Below are positions 9,336 through 18,828 of a DNA stretch of 53,834 nt, piece after piece. Made by a program: the position numbers and the translations under genes. Origin of the DNA: Saprospira grandis DSM 2844 (GTDB taxonomy: Bacteria > Bacteroidota > Bacteroidia > Chitinophagales > Saprospiraceae); assembly GCA_945888475.1 (NCBI GenBank), contig CAMDAB010000008.1, forward strand, positions 1 through 53,834, given 5' to 3'. Position 1 is the first letter of the stretch, and every line of letters begins with the position of its first letter. Under the pieces are notes generated by a model, which saw nothing but the letters and a program-made list of their open reading frames with translations, did no database searches and was not told the origin of the DNA.

Positions 9336-9644
9336 ATGAATCAGAAAATTAGAATTAAATTACGCTCTTACGATCATAATCTTGTTGATAAGTCAACATC
9401 AAAAATCGTAAAAACGGTACGTAATACTGGTGCTGTTGTAACTGGACCGATTCCGCTGCCCACCGATAAAAAAATATTCACAGTATTGCGTTCACCGCAT
9501 GTGAATAAAAAATCGCGTGAGCAATTCCAATTGCGTACCCATAAACGTCTTATTGAGATCTACAGTTCCACTGCAAAGACAGTAAGTGCGTTAGAAAAAC
9601 TTGAGTTACCTTCAGGGGTTGATATTCAAGTAAAATTAATGTAA
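9336..9644 (+). CDS. rpsJ: 30S ribosomal protein S10 (NusE)
   Basis: S10 belongs to the 30S head and, as NusE, couples transcription to translation and antitermination. The 102 residues match the family end to end: [17 protein letters not shown], the loop [28 protein letters not shown], and HKRLIEIY. It opens the S10-type segment, joined to fusA without a visible promoter between them. Confidence 0.97.
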   Translation: MNQKIRIKLRSYDHNLVDKSTSKIVKTVRNTGAVVTGPIPLPTDKKIFTVLRSPHVNKKSREQFQLRTHKRLIEIYSSTAKTVSALEKLELPSGVDIQVKLM

Positions 9645-9680
9645 GAATATTTATTTTTTAATTCCTACAAAATTATCAAA

Positions 9681-10367
9681 GTGGAAGGGTTAATTGGAAA
9701 AAAAATTGGGATGACCAGTATTTATACCGATAAAGGCGCCAATGTAGCTTGTACTGTTGTTGAAATGGGTCCTTGTGTTATTACACAGGTTAAATCTCAG
9801 GAAACAGATGGTTATGATGCATTACAGCTGGGATTTGGTGAAAGAAGAGAGGTTACTGTGAGCAAAGCTTCTAAAGGTCATTTTACTGCTCAAAAATCCT
9901 ACAAAGACGGTACTGCAAACGCTGCTGTTATTACTAAAGAAAACAAAAGAGGTAAAGCAATCAATGTATATCCTCGCAAATTAGTTGAATTCCGTAACTT
10001 TTATATTTCTAAAGGTATAGGTGAATGGATCGCTGTGACTGATGTTTTCAATGAAGGTGATATTGTATCAGTGGTTGGTATATCAAAAGGTAAAGGCTTT
10101 CAAGGTGTTGTCAAAAGACACGGTTTTGCTGGTGTTGGTATGCGTACGCACGGACAACATAATCGACTTCGTGCCCCAGGTTCAATTGGAGCTTGTTCTT
10201 TTCCTGCAAAAGTATTTAAGGGTACTCGTATGGGCGGTCGTATGGGATGTGATCGAGTAACTGTGAAAAGACTCAAGGTAATGAAAATATTTCCCGAGAA
10301 AAATATATTGTTAATCAAAGGAGCTGTTCCCGGATTCAAAGGCTCTATCGTAATTGTTAAGAAATAA
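9681..10367 (+). CDS. rplC: 50S ribosomal protein L3 (GTG start)
   Basis: L3 nucleates 23S rRNA folding and reaches toward the peptidyl-transferase centre. The product of 228 residues begins [15 protein letters not shown] and includes the conserved [14 protein letters not shown] segment ([19 protein letters not shown]) and GAVPGFKGS near the C-terminus. Initiation must use GTG: the family N-terminus begins exactly at 9681 and no in-frame ATG exists upstream before the rpsJ stop. It ends three bases before rplD. Confidence 0.96.
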   Translation: MEGLIGKKIGMTSIYTDKGANVACTVVEMGPCVITQVKSQETDGYDALQLGFGERREVTVSKASKGHFTAQKSYKDGTANAAVITKENKRGKAINVYPRKLVEFRNFYISKGIGEWIAVTDVFNEGDIVSVVGISKGKGFQGVVKRHGFAGVGMRTHGQHNRLRAPGSIGACSFPAKVFKGTRMGGRMGCDRVTVKRLKVMKIFPEKNILLIKGAVPGFKGSIVIVKK

Positions 10368-10370
10368 GTT

Positions 10371-11198
10371 ATGAAACTTGAAATATTTGATATAAACGGA
10401 AAAGCTCTGGGAAGACATATTGAATTGCCTTCTGATGTTTTTGGTATCGAACTTAACAAAAACGTTGAGCACGTAGTTTACCTGGCTGTTAAACAGTACT
10501 TGGCTAACCAACGTCAGGGAACACACAAATCTAAAGAAAGAAATGAAGTTTCTGGATCAACCCGAAAGCTTCATCGCCAAAAGGGAACCGGCGGTTCTCG
10601 TAAAGGTAGTATAAAAAATCCTCTCTACAGAGGTGGTGGTAGAATTTTTGGTCCTAGACCACGCAATTATGAATTAAAGTTGAATAAGAAAGTTAGCAGA
10701 TTAGCGCGTAAAGCTGCTCTTACTAACAAAGCCGTGGAAAACCGAATTTTTGTTGTTGAAGACTTCAAATTTGAAGCACCTAAAACTCAAAAATATCTAT
10801 CTTTCCTCAGCAGTTTTAATACAACTAAAGGTTCACTTGCTGAAAGTAAAAGTATTTTGTTGTTGAATGTTCCATCTACTCCTTTAGCTCCTGAGGCTCC
10901 AAAAAAACCACAGGGCACTAGAGGTAGAAAAGCGAATCTCAAAAATGATTTACTAGAAAAGTTTGAAGTTGAACGCTCCGAATATGAAAAAGCATACACA
11001 ACTTATGAAAATGCTTTATCTGAACATGAGAATAAATTAAAAGATATTTATACCAATATTGCATTATCTTGCCGTAACATTCCTAATGCGGATGTAATTA
11101 ATGCAGCAAATTTCAATGTTTATCAGGTTCTAAATGCTGATTATATTGTTCTCACTGAAAGTTCTATTTCACAAATCAATGAAGTTCTTAACAAATAA
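10371..11198 (+). CDS. rplD: 50S ribosomal protein L4 with a large internal insertion
   Basis: L4 lines the exit tunnel with its long loop and has a globular domain on the back of the 50S. The N-terminal half is orthodox (HKSKERNEVSGSTRKLHRQKGTGGSRKGS at about 52-80, then PLYRGGGRIFGPRPR). The product is 275 residues against about 200-210 for typical L4. The surplus sits at about residues 167-226: a Pro/Ala-rich linker (PSTPLAPEAPKKPQGTRGRK) and a charged helix that looks coiled-coil prone, inserted inside the globular domain between ILLLN and IYTNIALSCRNIPNADV. The flanking fold is intact to the C-terminus, so the insertion is in frame and presumably tolerated. Confidence 0.95.
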   Translation: MKLEIFDINGKALGRHIELPSDVFGIELNKNVEHVVYLAVKQYLANQRQGTHKSKERNEVSGSTRKLHRQKGTGGSRKGSIKNPLYRGGGRIFGPRPRNYELKLNKKVSRLARKAALTNKAVENRIFVVEDFKFEAPKTQKYLSFLSSFNTTKGSLAESKSILLLNVPSTPLAPEAPKKPQGTRGRKANLKNDLLEKFEVERSEYEKAYTTYENALSEHENKLKDIYTNIALSCRNIPNADVINAANFNVYQVLNADYIVLTESSISQINEVLNK

Positions 11199-11223
11199 TC
11201 TTTGATTTATAAAAACAGCTATC

Positions 11224-11556
11224 ATGGCAAACAAAGTTATTATTATAAAGCCGCTGATTTCTGAGAAATCAACAAAAATGGCCGAAAATTCAGTTCTTAA
11301 TCAATATACTTTTGTTGTTGATAAAAATTCCAACAAAATTGAGATCAGAAAAGCAGTCGAGAAGAAATTTGGTGTATCTGTTGTAGCTGTGAATACCTCT
11401 GTACGTCCCGGAAAAAACAAATCACGTGTTGTAAAAGGTCGTTATGTTCACGGTAAGACTGCTTCAATTAAAAAGGCTTTTGTAACAATTGCCGAAGGTC
11501 AGTTTATTGAAGGCTTCTACGGTGAAACTGCTGATGTAGAAGAAATCAATGCTTAA
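11224..11556 (+). CDS. rplW: 50S ribosomal protein L23
   Basis: L23 lies at the tunnel exit and is the docking site for trigger factor and SRP. The 110-residue product shows IIKPLISEKSTKMAE, YTFVVDKNSNKIEIRKAVEKKFGVSVVAVNT and a lysine/arginine-rich segment (GKNKSRVVKGRYVHGKTASIKKAFVTI). A short acidic C-terminus follows. Its partner trigger factor is encoded about 5.5 kb upstream. Confidence 0.97.
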   Translation: MANKVIIIKPLISEKSTKMAENSVLNQYTFVVDKNSNKIEIRKAVEKKFGVSVVAVNTSVRPGKNKSRVVKGRYVHGKTASIKKAFVTIAEGQFIEGFYGETADVEEINA

Positions 11557-11599
11557 TCAATTTAAAATATAGTCGCGAAACTGATAAATTCGTATAATT

Positions 11600-12439
11600 A
11601 TGCCAGTTAAAAAGTTTAATCCAATTACACCCGGAACAAGATTCCGTATTGGAAATGCCTACACAGAAGTTACTACTGATAGTCCAGAAAAGAGTCTATT
11701 GGCTAAAACTGAAAAGTCAGGTGGTAGAAACAACCAGGGCCGCAGAACAATGCGCCAAATTGGTGGTGGACATAAGAAAAGATTCCGTATCATAGATTTT
11801 AAAAGAGATAAGGATCAAATCCCATCCACTGTAAAAAGTATTGAGTATGATCCTAATCGTACAGCTTTCATTGCTTTATTGGTTTATGTTGATGGCGAAA
11901 AACGTTATATACTAGCTCCTCATGGTCTTAAAGTTGGTGATATAGTACTTTCAGGTTCATCTATTGCTCCGGATAAAGGTAATTCAATGCCAATAGGAGA
12001 GATGCCTCTAGGTACTACTATTCATGCTATCGAGACGAAACCTGGTCAAGGTGCTGTTTTAGTAAGAAGCGCAGGTTCTTCTGCCCAATTACTCGGTAAA
12101 GACGGTAAGTATGTAATCCTTAAAATGCCATCAGGTGAGACTCGTATGATTCTTGCTTTGTGTCGTGCAACAATTGGTTCTGTTTCTAATCCTGATCACG
12201 GTCTTCAAGTATTAGGAAAAGCAGGTCGCAAACGTTGGTTAGGTAGACGTCCACGAGTAAGAGGTGTAGCAATGAATCCTGTCGATCACCCCATGGGTGG
12301 TGGTGAAGGTCGTTCTTCGGGTGGTCATCCACGTTCTAGAAACGGTATTAAATCGAAAGGACAGAAAACACGTAAACCAAAACTTTATTCTAATAAATTT
12401 ATTATCTCGCGTAGAAAAACAGGTAAAAACTCTAAATAG
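11600..12439 (+). CDS. rplB: 50S ribosomal protein L2
   Basis: L2 is essential for subunit association and supports the peptidyl-transferase centre. The 279 residues cover the OB-fold and SH3-like domains, with [30 protein letters not shown] and the invariant [20 protein letters not shown] segment that contains the functionally important His. The end [13 protein letters not shown] is typical. rpsS starts two bases after the stop. Confidence 0.98.
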   Translation: MPVKKFNPITPGTRFRIGNAYTEVTTDSPEKSLLAKTEKSGGRNNQGRRTMRQIGGGHKKRFRIIDFKRDKDQIPSTVKSIEYDPNRTAFIALLVYVDGEKRYILAPHGLKVGDIVLSGSSIAPDKGNSMPIGEMPLGTTIHAIETKPGQGAVLVRSAGSSAQLLGKDGKYVILKMPSGETRMILALCRATIGSVSNPDHGLQVLGKAGRKRWLGRRPRVRGVAMNPVDHPMGGGEGRSSGGHPRSRNGIKSKGQKTRKPKLYSNKFIISRRKTGKNSK

Positions 12440-12441
12440 AT

Positions 12442-12711
12442 ATGGCACGTTCACTAAAAAAAGGTCCTTATGTTCACCACAAATTGTTAAAAAAAGTGGA
12501 GAAAGCGAAAGACTCTCGTAAAAAAGCCGTTATCAAAACCTGGTCTCGTGCTTCAATGATAATACCGGATATGGTTGGTGAAACAATTGCTGTCCACAAC
12601 GGTAAAACATTCGTTCCAGTTTATGTAACTGAAAATATGGTCGGTCATAAGTTAGGTGAATTTGCACCAACTCGTACCTTTAGAGGTCATGCCGGTAATA
12701 AAAAGAAATAA
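12442..12711 (+). CDS. rpsS: 30S ribosomal protein S19
   Basis: S19 forms a head complex with S13. The 89-residue product begins [20 protein letters not shown] and holds the signature [51 protein letters not shown] in family order. It is tightly packed between rplB (2 bases) and rplV (31 bases). Confidence 0.97.
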   Translation: MARSLKKGPYVHHKLLKKVEKAKDSRKKAVIKTWSRASMIIPDMVGETIAVHNGKTFVPVYVTENMVGHKLGEFAPTRTFRGHAGNKKK

Positions 12712-12742
12712 GTCTTTACAATAATCAAAGTAGCTTAGAAGT

Positions 12743-13159
12743 ATGCAAAATACTAATGAAAAAGTACAAGCGGTAGCAAAATTGAAAAACTGTCACATGT
12801 CAGCCCGCAAGATGCGCTTGTCAGCAGATTTAGTTAGAGGATTACCAATAACTAAAGCTCTAGGAATTATGAAATTCACCCGTAAGGAAGGAGCTAGATT
12901 TCTTTACAAAATCTTGTTATCAGCTGTAGCTAACTGGAATGTTAAATCTCAGGAAGATGCTGATGAATATGATTTGTTTGTGAAAGCTATATGGGTTGAT
13001 CAAGGAACACAATTAAAACGTTTTCAACCTGCACCTCATGGTAGAGCACACAGAATTCGCAAACATTCCTGCCATGTAACTTTGGTAGTCGAAAATCGTT
13101 TGCCTCTTCAGTCTACAAGTGATGTTATTGATGCAGAAGTATTAAGTTCAAACGATTAA
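12743..13159 (+). CDS. rplV: 50S ribosomal protein L22
   Basis: L22 contributes a beta-hairpin to the exit-tunnel constriction opposite L4. The 138-residue product contains [26 protein letters not shown], the A-N-W block, and the tunnel hairpin region [33 protein letters not shown] short hydrophilic C-terminal tail ([13 protein letters not shown]) extends it beyond the E. coli length of 110. Confidence 0.97.
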   Translation: MQNTNEKVQAVAKLKNCHMSARKMRLSADLVRGLPITKALGIMKFTRKEGARFLYKILLSAVANWNVKSQEDADEYDLFVKAIWVDQGTQLKRFQPAPHGRAHRIRKHSCHVTLVVENRLPLQSTSDVIDAEVLSSND

Positions 13160-13182
13160 AGCTAATCAACTTAAATAAAATC

Positions 13183-13950
13183 ATGGGACAAAAAACTAAT
13201 CCAATTGGTAATCGCTTAGGTATTATTCGCGGTTGGGATTCAAACTGGTTTGGCGGTAAAGATTATGCCGAAAAGGTTGTAGAAGACGAGAAAATTCGTC
13301 GTTATTTGAGTGTTCGTGTTGAAAAAGGCGGAGTAGCTCGTGTTGTTATTGAACGCTCTTCTAAGCGTGTAACTATTACTATTCACACTTCAAGACCAGG
13401 CATAATAATCGGCAAGGGTGGTACAGAAGTAGATAGCATTCGTGAAGAACTTAAAAAGTTGACGAATAAGGAGGTTCAAATTAATATCGTTGAAATTCGC
13501 AAACCTGAATTAAGTGCTCAAATTGTCGGTGAAACAATAGCAAAACAGATTGAAGCTCGTATCAATTATAGAAAAGCTATTAAAATGGCTATTCAATCAA
13601 CTATGAGAGCTAGTGGTGAAGGTATAAAGGTTCGTATTTCTGGTCGTTTGAACGGTGCTGACATGTCACGTTCTGAAGAATATAAAGAAGGACGTAGCCC
13701 ATTGCACACTTTTAGAGCCGACATCGACTATGCGGTTGTTGAGGCTCAAACTGTATATGGTAAGATTGGTCTTAAAATTTGGATTTGTAGAGGTGAAATT
13801 TATGAAAAAGTAGATTTTTTCCCTACTCAGCAAGGTACAAATGCATCTTCTATGGCTTCTTCTTCATCTGGTTCTGGTGCACAAAACCGTGATAACAAAC
13901 GTAATTCTGGTGGAAAAGACAACCGCAGAGAAAAAAGAAAGAAAAAGTAA
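13183..13950 (+). CDS. rpsC: 30S ribosomal protein S3 with a low-complexity tail
   Basis: S3 forms part of the mRNA entry channel. The 255-residue product has the N-terminal [22 protein letters not shown], a KH domain with [13 protein letters not shown] (the GXXG loop), and the C-terminal domain with [34 protein letters not shown]. The last 35 or so residues are a Ser/Gly/Lys/Arg low-complexity tail ending KREKRKKK-like. A 114-base spacer with a candidate promoter separates it from rplP. Confidence 0.97.
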   Translation: MGQKTNPIGNRLGIIRGWDSNWFGGKDYAEKVVEDEKIRRYLSVRVEKGGVARVVIERSSKRVTITIHTSRPGIIIGKGGTEVDSIREELKKLTNKEVQINIVEIRKPELSAQIVGETIAKQIEARINYRKAIKMAIQSTMRASGEGIKVRISGRLNGADMSRSEEYKEGRSPLHTFRADIDYAVVEAQTVYGKIGLKIWICRGEIYEKVDFFPTQQGTNASSMASSSSGSGAQNRDNKRNSGGKDNRREKRKKK

Positions 13951-13960
13951 AAAAATATTT

Positions 13961-14013
13961 AAATAATATAAAAGACTTAAATATTATTTTTCTATCTTTG
14001 CATCCGCTTTCAA
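13961..14013 (+). promoter_or_regulatory. Internal promoter before rplP, preceded by an AT hairpin
   Basis: TATCTTTG at 13993-14000 is followed by CATCCGCTTTCAA, nearly the same string as at the rpsL promoter (TATCTTTGCATTCGCTTT). Just upstream is a perfect nine-base inverted repeat, AAATAATAT at 13961-13969 and ATATTATTT at 13981-13989. The -33 region lacks a clear TTTG. The layout suggests a fresh start of transcription in mid-cluster, possibly after partial termination at the hairpin. Confidence 0.55.
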
Positions 14014-14064
14014 ACAAAACTAGATAGAGTAAATTGTCTTTTGAATAATGTTAATATATAAATA

Positions 14065-14487
14065 ATGTTACAACCTAAAAGAACCAAATACCGCAAGCAA
14101 CAAAAAGGTAGAATTAAAGGTGTTGCTCAACGCGGTGCTACTATATCTCATGGTACTTATGGTCTAAAATCTTTGGACGAAGGTATGATCACAAATCGTC
14201 AGATTGAATCAGCTCGTATTGCCATGACTAGATATATGAAACGTGAGGGTAAAGTTTGGATAAGAATATTTCCTGACAAGCCAGTAACTAAAAAGCCTCA
14301 AGAGGTTCGTATGGGTAAGGGTAAAGGTGGTTTATCTCACTATGTAGCAGTTATACACCCAGGTCGAATTCTATTTGAAATTGATGGTGTTAAACGTGCT
14401 GTTGCTGATGAAGCACTTAGACTAGCTGCTCAAAAGCTCCCTGTTCAAACTAAGTTTATTGTTCGTAATGATTACGTGGAACTATAA
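14065..14487 (+). CDS. rplP: 50S ribosomal protein L16
   Basis: L16 organises the A-site region of the 50S. The 140 residues show [71 protein letters not shown] and [24 protein letters not shown] in family order. It follows a candidate internal promoter, so this gene and those downstream may be expressed partly apart from the S10 block. Confidence 0.98.
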   Translation: MLQPKRTKYRKQQKGRIKGVAQRGATISHGTYGLKSLDEGMITNRQIESARIAMTRYMKREGKVWIRIFPDKPVTKKPQEVRMGKGKGGLSHYVAVIHPGRILFEIDGVKRAVADEALRLAAQKLPVQTKFIVRNDYVEL

Positions 14488-14501
14488 TAATAAGTACCAA
14501 A

Positions 14502-14753
14502 ATGAATAATTTAGATTTTAAAAAAATGTCTCTAGAAGAACTTTCTGCTGAATTAAGTAAGGCTGAAATATTTTCTCAAGATTTACATTACAATCACAGT
14601 ATTGCTGCATTACAAAATACTCAAGAACTTAAGATTGCTAGAAAAGAAATTGCTAGAATCAAAACAGAAATTCGTTCTAGAGAGCTTGCTTCATCAACTG
14701 ACATTGTTCGTGATAAAATTCTTGCAAGAAGAAAAAAGGAAAGAAATAAATAG
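14502..14753 (+). CDS. rpmC: 50S ribosomal protein L29
   Basis: L29 lies beside L23 at the tunnel exit. The 83-residue product is longer than the usual 63-72 because of extra charged residues at both ends, but shows the two-helix pattern (MSLEELSAELSKAEIFSQDLHYNHSIAAL, NTQELKIARKEIARIKTEIRSRE). The position between rplP and rpsQ is canonical. Confidence 0.93.
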   Translation: MNNLDFKKMSLEELSAELSKAEIFSQDLHYNHSIAALQNTQELKIARKEIARIKTEIRSRELASSTDIVRDKILARRKKERNK

Positions 14754-14782
14754 TAAAAGCAAATATTTAAATAGTTCCAAAA

Positions 14783-15049
14783 ATGGCAACTGAAATTAAA
14801 CGTAAATTACGTAAGCAACGTACTGGTGTTGTTACAAGTGACAAGATGGATAAAACAATTACCATTTCTGTTGAACGTAGAGTGAAACACCCAATGTATG
14901 GTAAATTTGTAAAATCTACCAAAAAATTTAAAGCTCATGACGAAAAAAATGAGTGCAAAACAGGTGACACTGTGAAAATAATGGAAACTCGACCATTAAG
15001 CAAGACAAAACGTTGGAGATTAGTCGAGATTTTAGAACGTGCGAAATAA
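14783..15049 (+). CDS. rpsQ: 30S ribosomal protein S17
   Basis: S17 is a primary 16S rRNA-binding protein with an OB fold. The 88 residues include [45 protein letters not shown] and the terminal [23 protein letters not shown] block. rplN follows after 13 bases. Confidence 0.97.
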   Translation: MATEIKRKLRKQRTGVVTSDKMDKTITISVERRVKHPMYGKFVKSTKKFKAHDEKNECKTGDTVKIMETRPLSKTKRWRLVEILERAK

Positions 15050-15062
15050 CAATTAACCGATC

Positions 15063-15431
15063 ATGATACAAGCTGAAAGTAGATTAAATGTTGCTGATAA
15101 TACTGGTGCTAAAGAAGTACTTTGCATTAAAGTATTAGGTGGCACAAGAAAACGTTATGCTTCTGTTGGAGATATTATTGTTGTTACAGTTAAAGATTCT
15201 AGTCCAGGTGGTAACGCTAAAAAAGGTATGGTTTCCAAAGCTGTTATCGTTAGGACAAGAAAAGAAATTCGTCGTCCTGATGGATCTTATATCAGGTTTG
15301 ATGATAACGCTGTTGTTTTATTAAATGCTGCGGAAGAACCTAGAGGTACTCGCATATTCGGTCCTGTAGCCCGCGAGTTACGTGAGCGTAACTTTATGAG
15401 AATTGTTTCACTTGCACCTGAAGTACTATAA
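15063..15431 (+). CDS. rplN: 50S ribosomal protein L14
   Basis: L14 sits at the subunit interface and is the docking point for the silencing factor RsfS. The 122-residue product has the family length and motifs: [49 protein letters not shown] and [18 protein letters not shown] ... [13 protein letters not shown]. It is separated from rplX by only two bases. Confidence 0.98.
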   Translation: MIQAESRLNVADNTGAKEVLCIKVLGGTRKRYASVGDIIVVTVKDSSPGGNAKKGMVSKAVIVRTRKEIRRPDGSYIRFDDNAVVLLNAAEEPRGTRIFGPVARELRERNFMRIVSLAPEVL

Positions 15432-15433
15432 TT

Positions 15434-15769
15434 ATGGCTAATAAAATCAAAAAAAATAATTCTAAGTTGAATATCAAGACAGGAGATAATGTTTTGATTA
15501 TTGCTGGTGACCACAAAGGTGAAAAAGGCAAAGTTGTTAAGGTTTTTACTTCCGAAAACAAAGCAATTGTTGAAGGATTTAACAAAGTAAAACGACATGT
15601 AAAACCTAGTGCACAAGTTCCTGGTGGTATTGTTGAAAAAGAAGCTCCTATACACATCTCTAATTTAATGTTATTGGATGTAAATAACGAAGCTTCTAGA
15701 ACAAGCCGTCAAGTAATTGATGGAACAAAAGTTAGAGTATCTAAGAAAACCAAAGAGATTATTAAATAA
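15434..15769 (+). CDS. rplX: 50S ribosomal protein L24
   Basis: L24 initiates 50S assembly and borders the tunnel exit. The 111 residues contain the KOW motif ([22 protein letters not shown]) and [35 protein letters not shown]. Its stop codon overlaps the rplE start by one base (TAATG), which suggests translational coupling. Confidence 0.97.
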   Translation: MANKIKKNNSKLNIKTGDNVLIIAGDHKGEKGKVVKVFTSENKAIVEGFNKVKRHVKPSAQVPGGIVEKEAPIHISNLMLLDVNNEASRTSRQVIDGTKVRVSKKTKEIIK

Positions 15770-16320
15770 TGAGCTACCAACCAAGATTAAAGAAAAAATA
15801 CCAAGAATTGGTAATTTCTAAATTAATGGAAAAATTTCAATATGCTTCCATTATGCAAGTTCCTAAACTTGAAAAAATATGTGTAAGTCAAGGTATCGGT
15901 TTGGCTTCTTCTGATAAAAAGTTAACCGATACAGCTGTAGAAGAACTTTCTATTATTACTGGTCAAAGAGCTGTTAAAACTAAAGCTAAGAAATCAATAG
16001 CTAATTTTAAGCTTAGAGAAGGTATGCCTATTGGCGCCAGAGTAACGCTTCGTAATGATAGAATGTTTGAATTCTTAGATAGATTGGTTAATGTTGCTTT
16101 ACCTCGTGTACGTGACTTTAGAGGAATTAATCCTAAAAGTTTTGATGGTAGAGGCAATTTTACAATGGGTGTTACTGAACAAATTATTTTTCCAGAAATT
16201 GACCTTGATAAAATTCCTCGCATTACTGGTATGGATGTTACTTTTGTAACTTCAGCCAAAACAGATGCAGAAGCATTAGAATTACTTACTTTATTGGGTA
16301 TACCTTTCAAAAAAGATTAA
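15769..16320 (+). CDS. rplE: 50S ribosomal protein L5
   Basis: L5 binds 5S rRNA in the central protuberance. The 183-residue product shows [18 protein letters not shown], the [32 protein letters not shown] block and [28 protein letters not shown]. The start overlaps the rplX stop by one base, and rpsN follows after two bases. Confidence 0.98.
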   Translation: MSYQPRLKKKYQELVISKLMEKFQYASIMQVPKLEKICVSQGIGLASSDKKLTDTAVEELSIITGQRAVKTKAKKSIANFKLREGMPIGARVTLRNDRMFEFLDRLVNVALPRVRDFRGINPKSFDGRGNFTMGVTEQIIFPEIDLDKIPRITGMDVTFVTSAKTDAEALELLTLLGIPFKKD

Positions 16321-16322
16321 AT

Positions 16323-16592
16323 ATGGCACGTAAATCAGTAATAGCTAGAGAACATAAAAGAGAGCGTTTAGTTGAAAAATATGCTAAACTTCGTGCTCAA
16401 CTTAAATCTGAAGGAAAATGGGATGAATTAGATAAACTTCCTAAAAATTCAGCTAAAACAAGATTACACAATAGATGTAAGCTAACTGGTAGACCTAAAG
16501 GTTATATGCGTCAGTTCGGTATTTGTAGAAATCAATTTCGCGATTTAGCTCTTTCCGGTAGAATACCTGGTGTAACTAAAGCTAGTTGGTAA
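16323..16592 (+). CDS. rpsN: 30S ribosomal protein S14 (long, zinc-free type)
   Basis: S14 is a head protein. The 89-residue product is of the longer kind that lacks the two CxxC pairs of the zinc-binding 61-residue form, with [24 protein letters not shown] and the signature [35 protein letters not shown] followed by [11 protein letters not shown]. The position between rplE and rpsH is canonical. Confidence 0.97.
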   Translation: MARKSVIAREHKRERLVEKYAKLRAQLKSEGKWDELDKLPKNSAKTRLHNRCKLTGRPKGYMRQFGICRNQFRDLALSGRIPGVTKASW

Positions 16593-16652
16593 ATATTTTT
16601 TAATCAGTTGAAATTCCAATAATGGATAATTTCGACGATAAACTTCCTAATA

Positions 16653-17057
16653 ATGGCAGTAACAGATCCTATTGCAGATTATCTTACTAGATTACGCAAT
16701 GCTCAGATGGCCGGTCATCACATAGTTGATATTCCAGCATCTAATCTAAAAAAACGCATAACTGAAATTCTCTATGCGCAAGGTTATATTTTAAAGTATA
16801 AATTTGAAGAAACTGACAATAAACAGGGTTCTATCAAAATAGCTATAAAATATATCAATGAAACAAGGTTGCCAGTCATAAGAAAAATGACGAGAGTAAG
16901 CAGACCTGGTTTACGTAAATATGTAAAGTCAACTGAAATCCCAAGAGTTATAAATGGATTGGGAACTGCCTTAATTTCAACTTCTAAAGGTGTTTTAACT
17001 GATAAGGAAGCCAGAAAAGATAAAGTAGGTGGTGAGGTATTATTTTATATTTATTAA
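16653..17057 (+). CDS. rpsH: 30S ribosomal protein S8
   Basis: S8 binds the central domain of 16S rRNA and in E. coli represses the spc operon. The 134 residues include TDPIADYLTRLRNAQMAGH and the C-terminal signature RVSRPGLRKYV ... GLGTALISTSKGVLTDKEARKDKVGGEVLFYIY. A 60-base gap separates it from rpsN. Confidence 0.97.
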   Translation: MAVTDPIADYLTRLRNAQMAGHHIVDIPASNLKKRITEILYAQGYILKYKFEETDNKQGSIKIAIKYINETRLPVIRKMTRVSRPGLRKYVKSTEIPRVINGLGTALISTSKGVLTDKEARKDKVGGEVLFYIY

Positions 17058-17091
17058 TACCTTTTTTCATAAAATTATAAATTTCATTACT

Positions 17092-17649
17092 ATGTCACGT
17101 ATAGGAAAACTACCAATCAACATACCTTCTGGTATTGATTTAAAAGTTTCTGACAAAAATCTTGTTACAGTAAAAGGGCCTAAAGGTATTTTAACTCAAC
17201 AAATTGAATCGTCTGCTATCAAGGTAGAAGTTAGTGGTAATACAGCAAACGTATCTCGTTTATCTGAACAAAAAAGACATAAATCTTTACATGGACTATA
17301 CCGCCAGTTAATTTCTAACATGGTAAAAGGTGTATCAGAGGGTTTTAAATTACAGATGGAACTTTATGGTGTTGGATACAAAGCGGAAAGTAGAGGTCAA
17401 TTATTACAGTTATCCCTTGGCTATTCTCATCCTGTTATGTTTTACTTACCTGATGATGTTATCCTTACTACAGAAACAAAAAAAGGAGAAGCTCCACTAA
17501 TTGTTTTAGAATCACATGACAAACAACTCTTAGGTCAGGTTGCTGCTAAAATAAGATCTTTCCGTAAACCTGAACCATACAAAGGGAAAGGTGTAAGATT
17601 CAAAGGTGAGGCAATTAGAAGAAAAGCTGGTAAAACTTCTTCTAAGTAA
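17092..17649 (+). CDS. rplF: 50S ribosomal protein L6
   Basis: L6 lies near the factor-binding site. I start it at the ATG at 17092, which gives MSRIGKLPINIPSGID, the universal L6 N-terminus. The longer frame from 17029 would overlap rpsH and add a hydrophobic non-homologous stretch. The product has 185 residues with two L6 domains: VKGPKGILTQQ, MVKGVSEGFKLQMELYGVGYKA and the C-terminal signature IRSFRKPEPYKGKGVRFKGEAIRRKAGK. Confidence 0.97.
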   Translation: MSRIGKLPINIPSGIDLKVSDKNLVTVKGPKGILTQQIESSAIKVEVSGNTANVSRLSEQKRHKSLHGLYRQLISNMVKGVSEGFKLQMELYGVGYKAESRGQLLQLSLGYSHPVMFYLPDDVILTTETKKGEAPLIVLESHDKQLLGQVAAKIRSFRKPEPYKGKGVRFKGEAIRRKAGKTSSK

Positions 17650-17690
17650 AATAAAATAATTAGTGTATCCTTACAGTATTCAATTTAAAT

Positions 17691-18071
17691 ATGGCTTCTA
17701 AAAAAATGACGCGTCGTCAGAAAATTCAACGTCGCATTAGGAAAAAAATAACCGGTACATCTGTTAGACCACGTATGTCTGTTTACAGAAGCAATGCTCA
17801 GATTTATGTACAGCTTATTGACGATGTTTCTAGAAAAACAATTTTGTCAGCTTCATCTAGAGAAGATGGAATTTCTGATAAAAAAGTCACAAAATCTGAA
17901 AAAGCTACTCTAGTTGGTCAGTTAATTGCTAAAAAGGCAATCGAAGTGGGCATTTTAACTGTTTCTTTTGATAGATCAGGTTTTTTGTATCACGGCAGGA
18001 TTAAAGCTTTAGCAGATGGTGCTAGAGGTGAAAAGCTTGAGGACGGTACAAATCAGTTACTTCAATTCTAA
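17691..18071 (+). CDS. rplR: 50S ribosomal protein L18
   Basis: L18 carries 5S rRNA with L5. The 126-residue product has a basic N-terminus ([20 protein letters not shown]), then [35 protein letters not shown] and the terminal [27 protein letters not shown] signature. rpsE follows after 13 bases. Confidence 0.97.
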   Translation: MASKKMTRRQKIQRRIRKKITGTSVRPRMSVYRSNAQIYVQLIDDVSRKTILSASSREDGISDKKVTKSEKATLVGQLIAKKAIEVGILTVSFDRSGFLYHGRIKALADGARGEKLEDGTNQLLQF

Positions 18072-18084
18072 AGTTAGAAAAATA

Positions 18085-18600
18085 ATGTCAAAAAATACAA
18101 ATAGAGTTAAACCTGCTGAGTCAGAGCTCAAAGAGAAAATGGTTGCTATCAACCGTGTAGCTAAAGTTACAAAAGGTGGAAGAACTTTTAGTTTTGCTGC
18201 TATAGTAGTTGTTGGTGATGGTAATGGTACTGTAGGTCATGGTCTTGGTAAAGCTCGTGATGTATCTGCAGCAATACAGAAAGCTGTTGATGATGCGAAA
18301 AAGAATCTCGTTAAAGTACCAGTTTTCAAAGGTACTATACCTCATGAACAGAACGGTAAATATGGAGCAGGAAGGGTTTTGATTTTACCTGCTACAGATG
18401 GTACTGGTGTTATCGCTGGTGGTGCTATGAGAGCTGTTTTAGAACTTGCTGGTGTGCATAATGTATTAGCAAAATCTAATGGTTCATCTAATCCACACAA
18501 TGTTATAAAAGCTACTATAGATGCTTTGTCTAAATTAAGATCTCCTTTCCAGGTAGCAAAAGACAGAAGTCTAGAATTGGATAAAGTTTTTAATGGTTAA
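18085..18600 (+). CDS. rpsE: 30S ribosomal protein S5
   Basis: S5 shapes the mRNA entry channel and influences accuracy. The start at 18085 ([37 protein letters not shown]) is preferred to the longer frame from 18016, which would overlap rplR. The product has 171 residues: the double-stranded RNA-binding domain, then [25 protein letters not shown], and the C-terminal domain [34 protein letters not shown]. Confidence 0.97.
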   Translation: MSKNTNRVKPAESELKEKMVAINRVAKVTKGGRTFSFAAIVVVGDGNGTVGHGLGKARDVSAAIQKAVDDAKKNLVKVPVFKGTIPHEQNGKYGAGRVLILPATDGTGVIAGGAMRAVLELAGVHNVLAKSNGSSNPHNVIKATIDALSKLRSPFQVAKDRSLELDKVFNG

Positions 18601-18616
18601 TTTAGTAATAAATACA

Positions 18617-18796
18617 ATGGAAAAGATAAAAATAACTCAAGTTAAAAGCACCATAGACAGATCCGAAAGACAAAAGGTAACTGTCAAGGCTCTTGGTTTA
18701 AGAAAAATTGGTTCAGTTGCTGAACATAATGTAACGCCGCAGATTCAAGGTATGTTGAACAAAGTCAATCATTTAATTAAAGTTGAAAAGCTTTAA
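18617..18796 (+). CDS. rpmD: 50S ribosomal protein L30
   Basis: The 59-residue product MEKIKITQVKSTIDRSERQKVTVKALGLRKIGSVAEHN fits the L30 family in length and motif (KALGLRKIG). I start it at the ATG at 18617, since the longer frame from 18593 would run into the end of rpsE and add eight non-homologous residues. It lies in the usual rpsE-rpmD-rplO order. Confidence 0.95.
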   Translation: MEKIKITQVKSTIDRSERQKVTVKALGLRKIGSVAEHNVTPQIQGMLNKVNHLIKVEKL

Positions 18797-18828
18797 ACTT
18801 TTTTGTTAATTATTTAAAGTATAATAAG

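Noticed and set aside
15287..15657. Overlapping minus-strand frames inside the ribosomal cluster
   Set aside because: They are antisense shadows of rplN and rplX, as are the similar frames under fusA, rplD, secY and rpoA.
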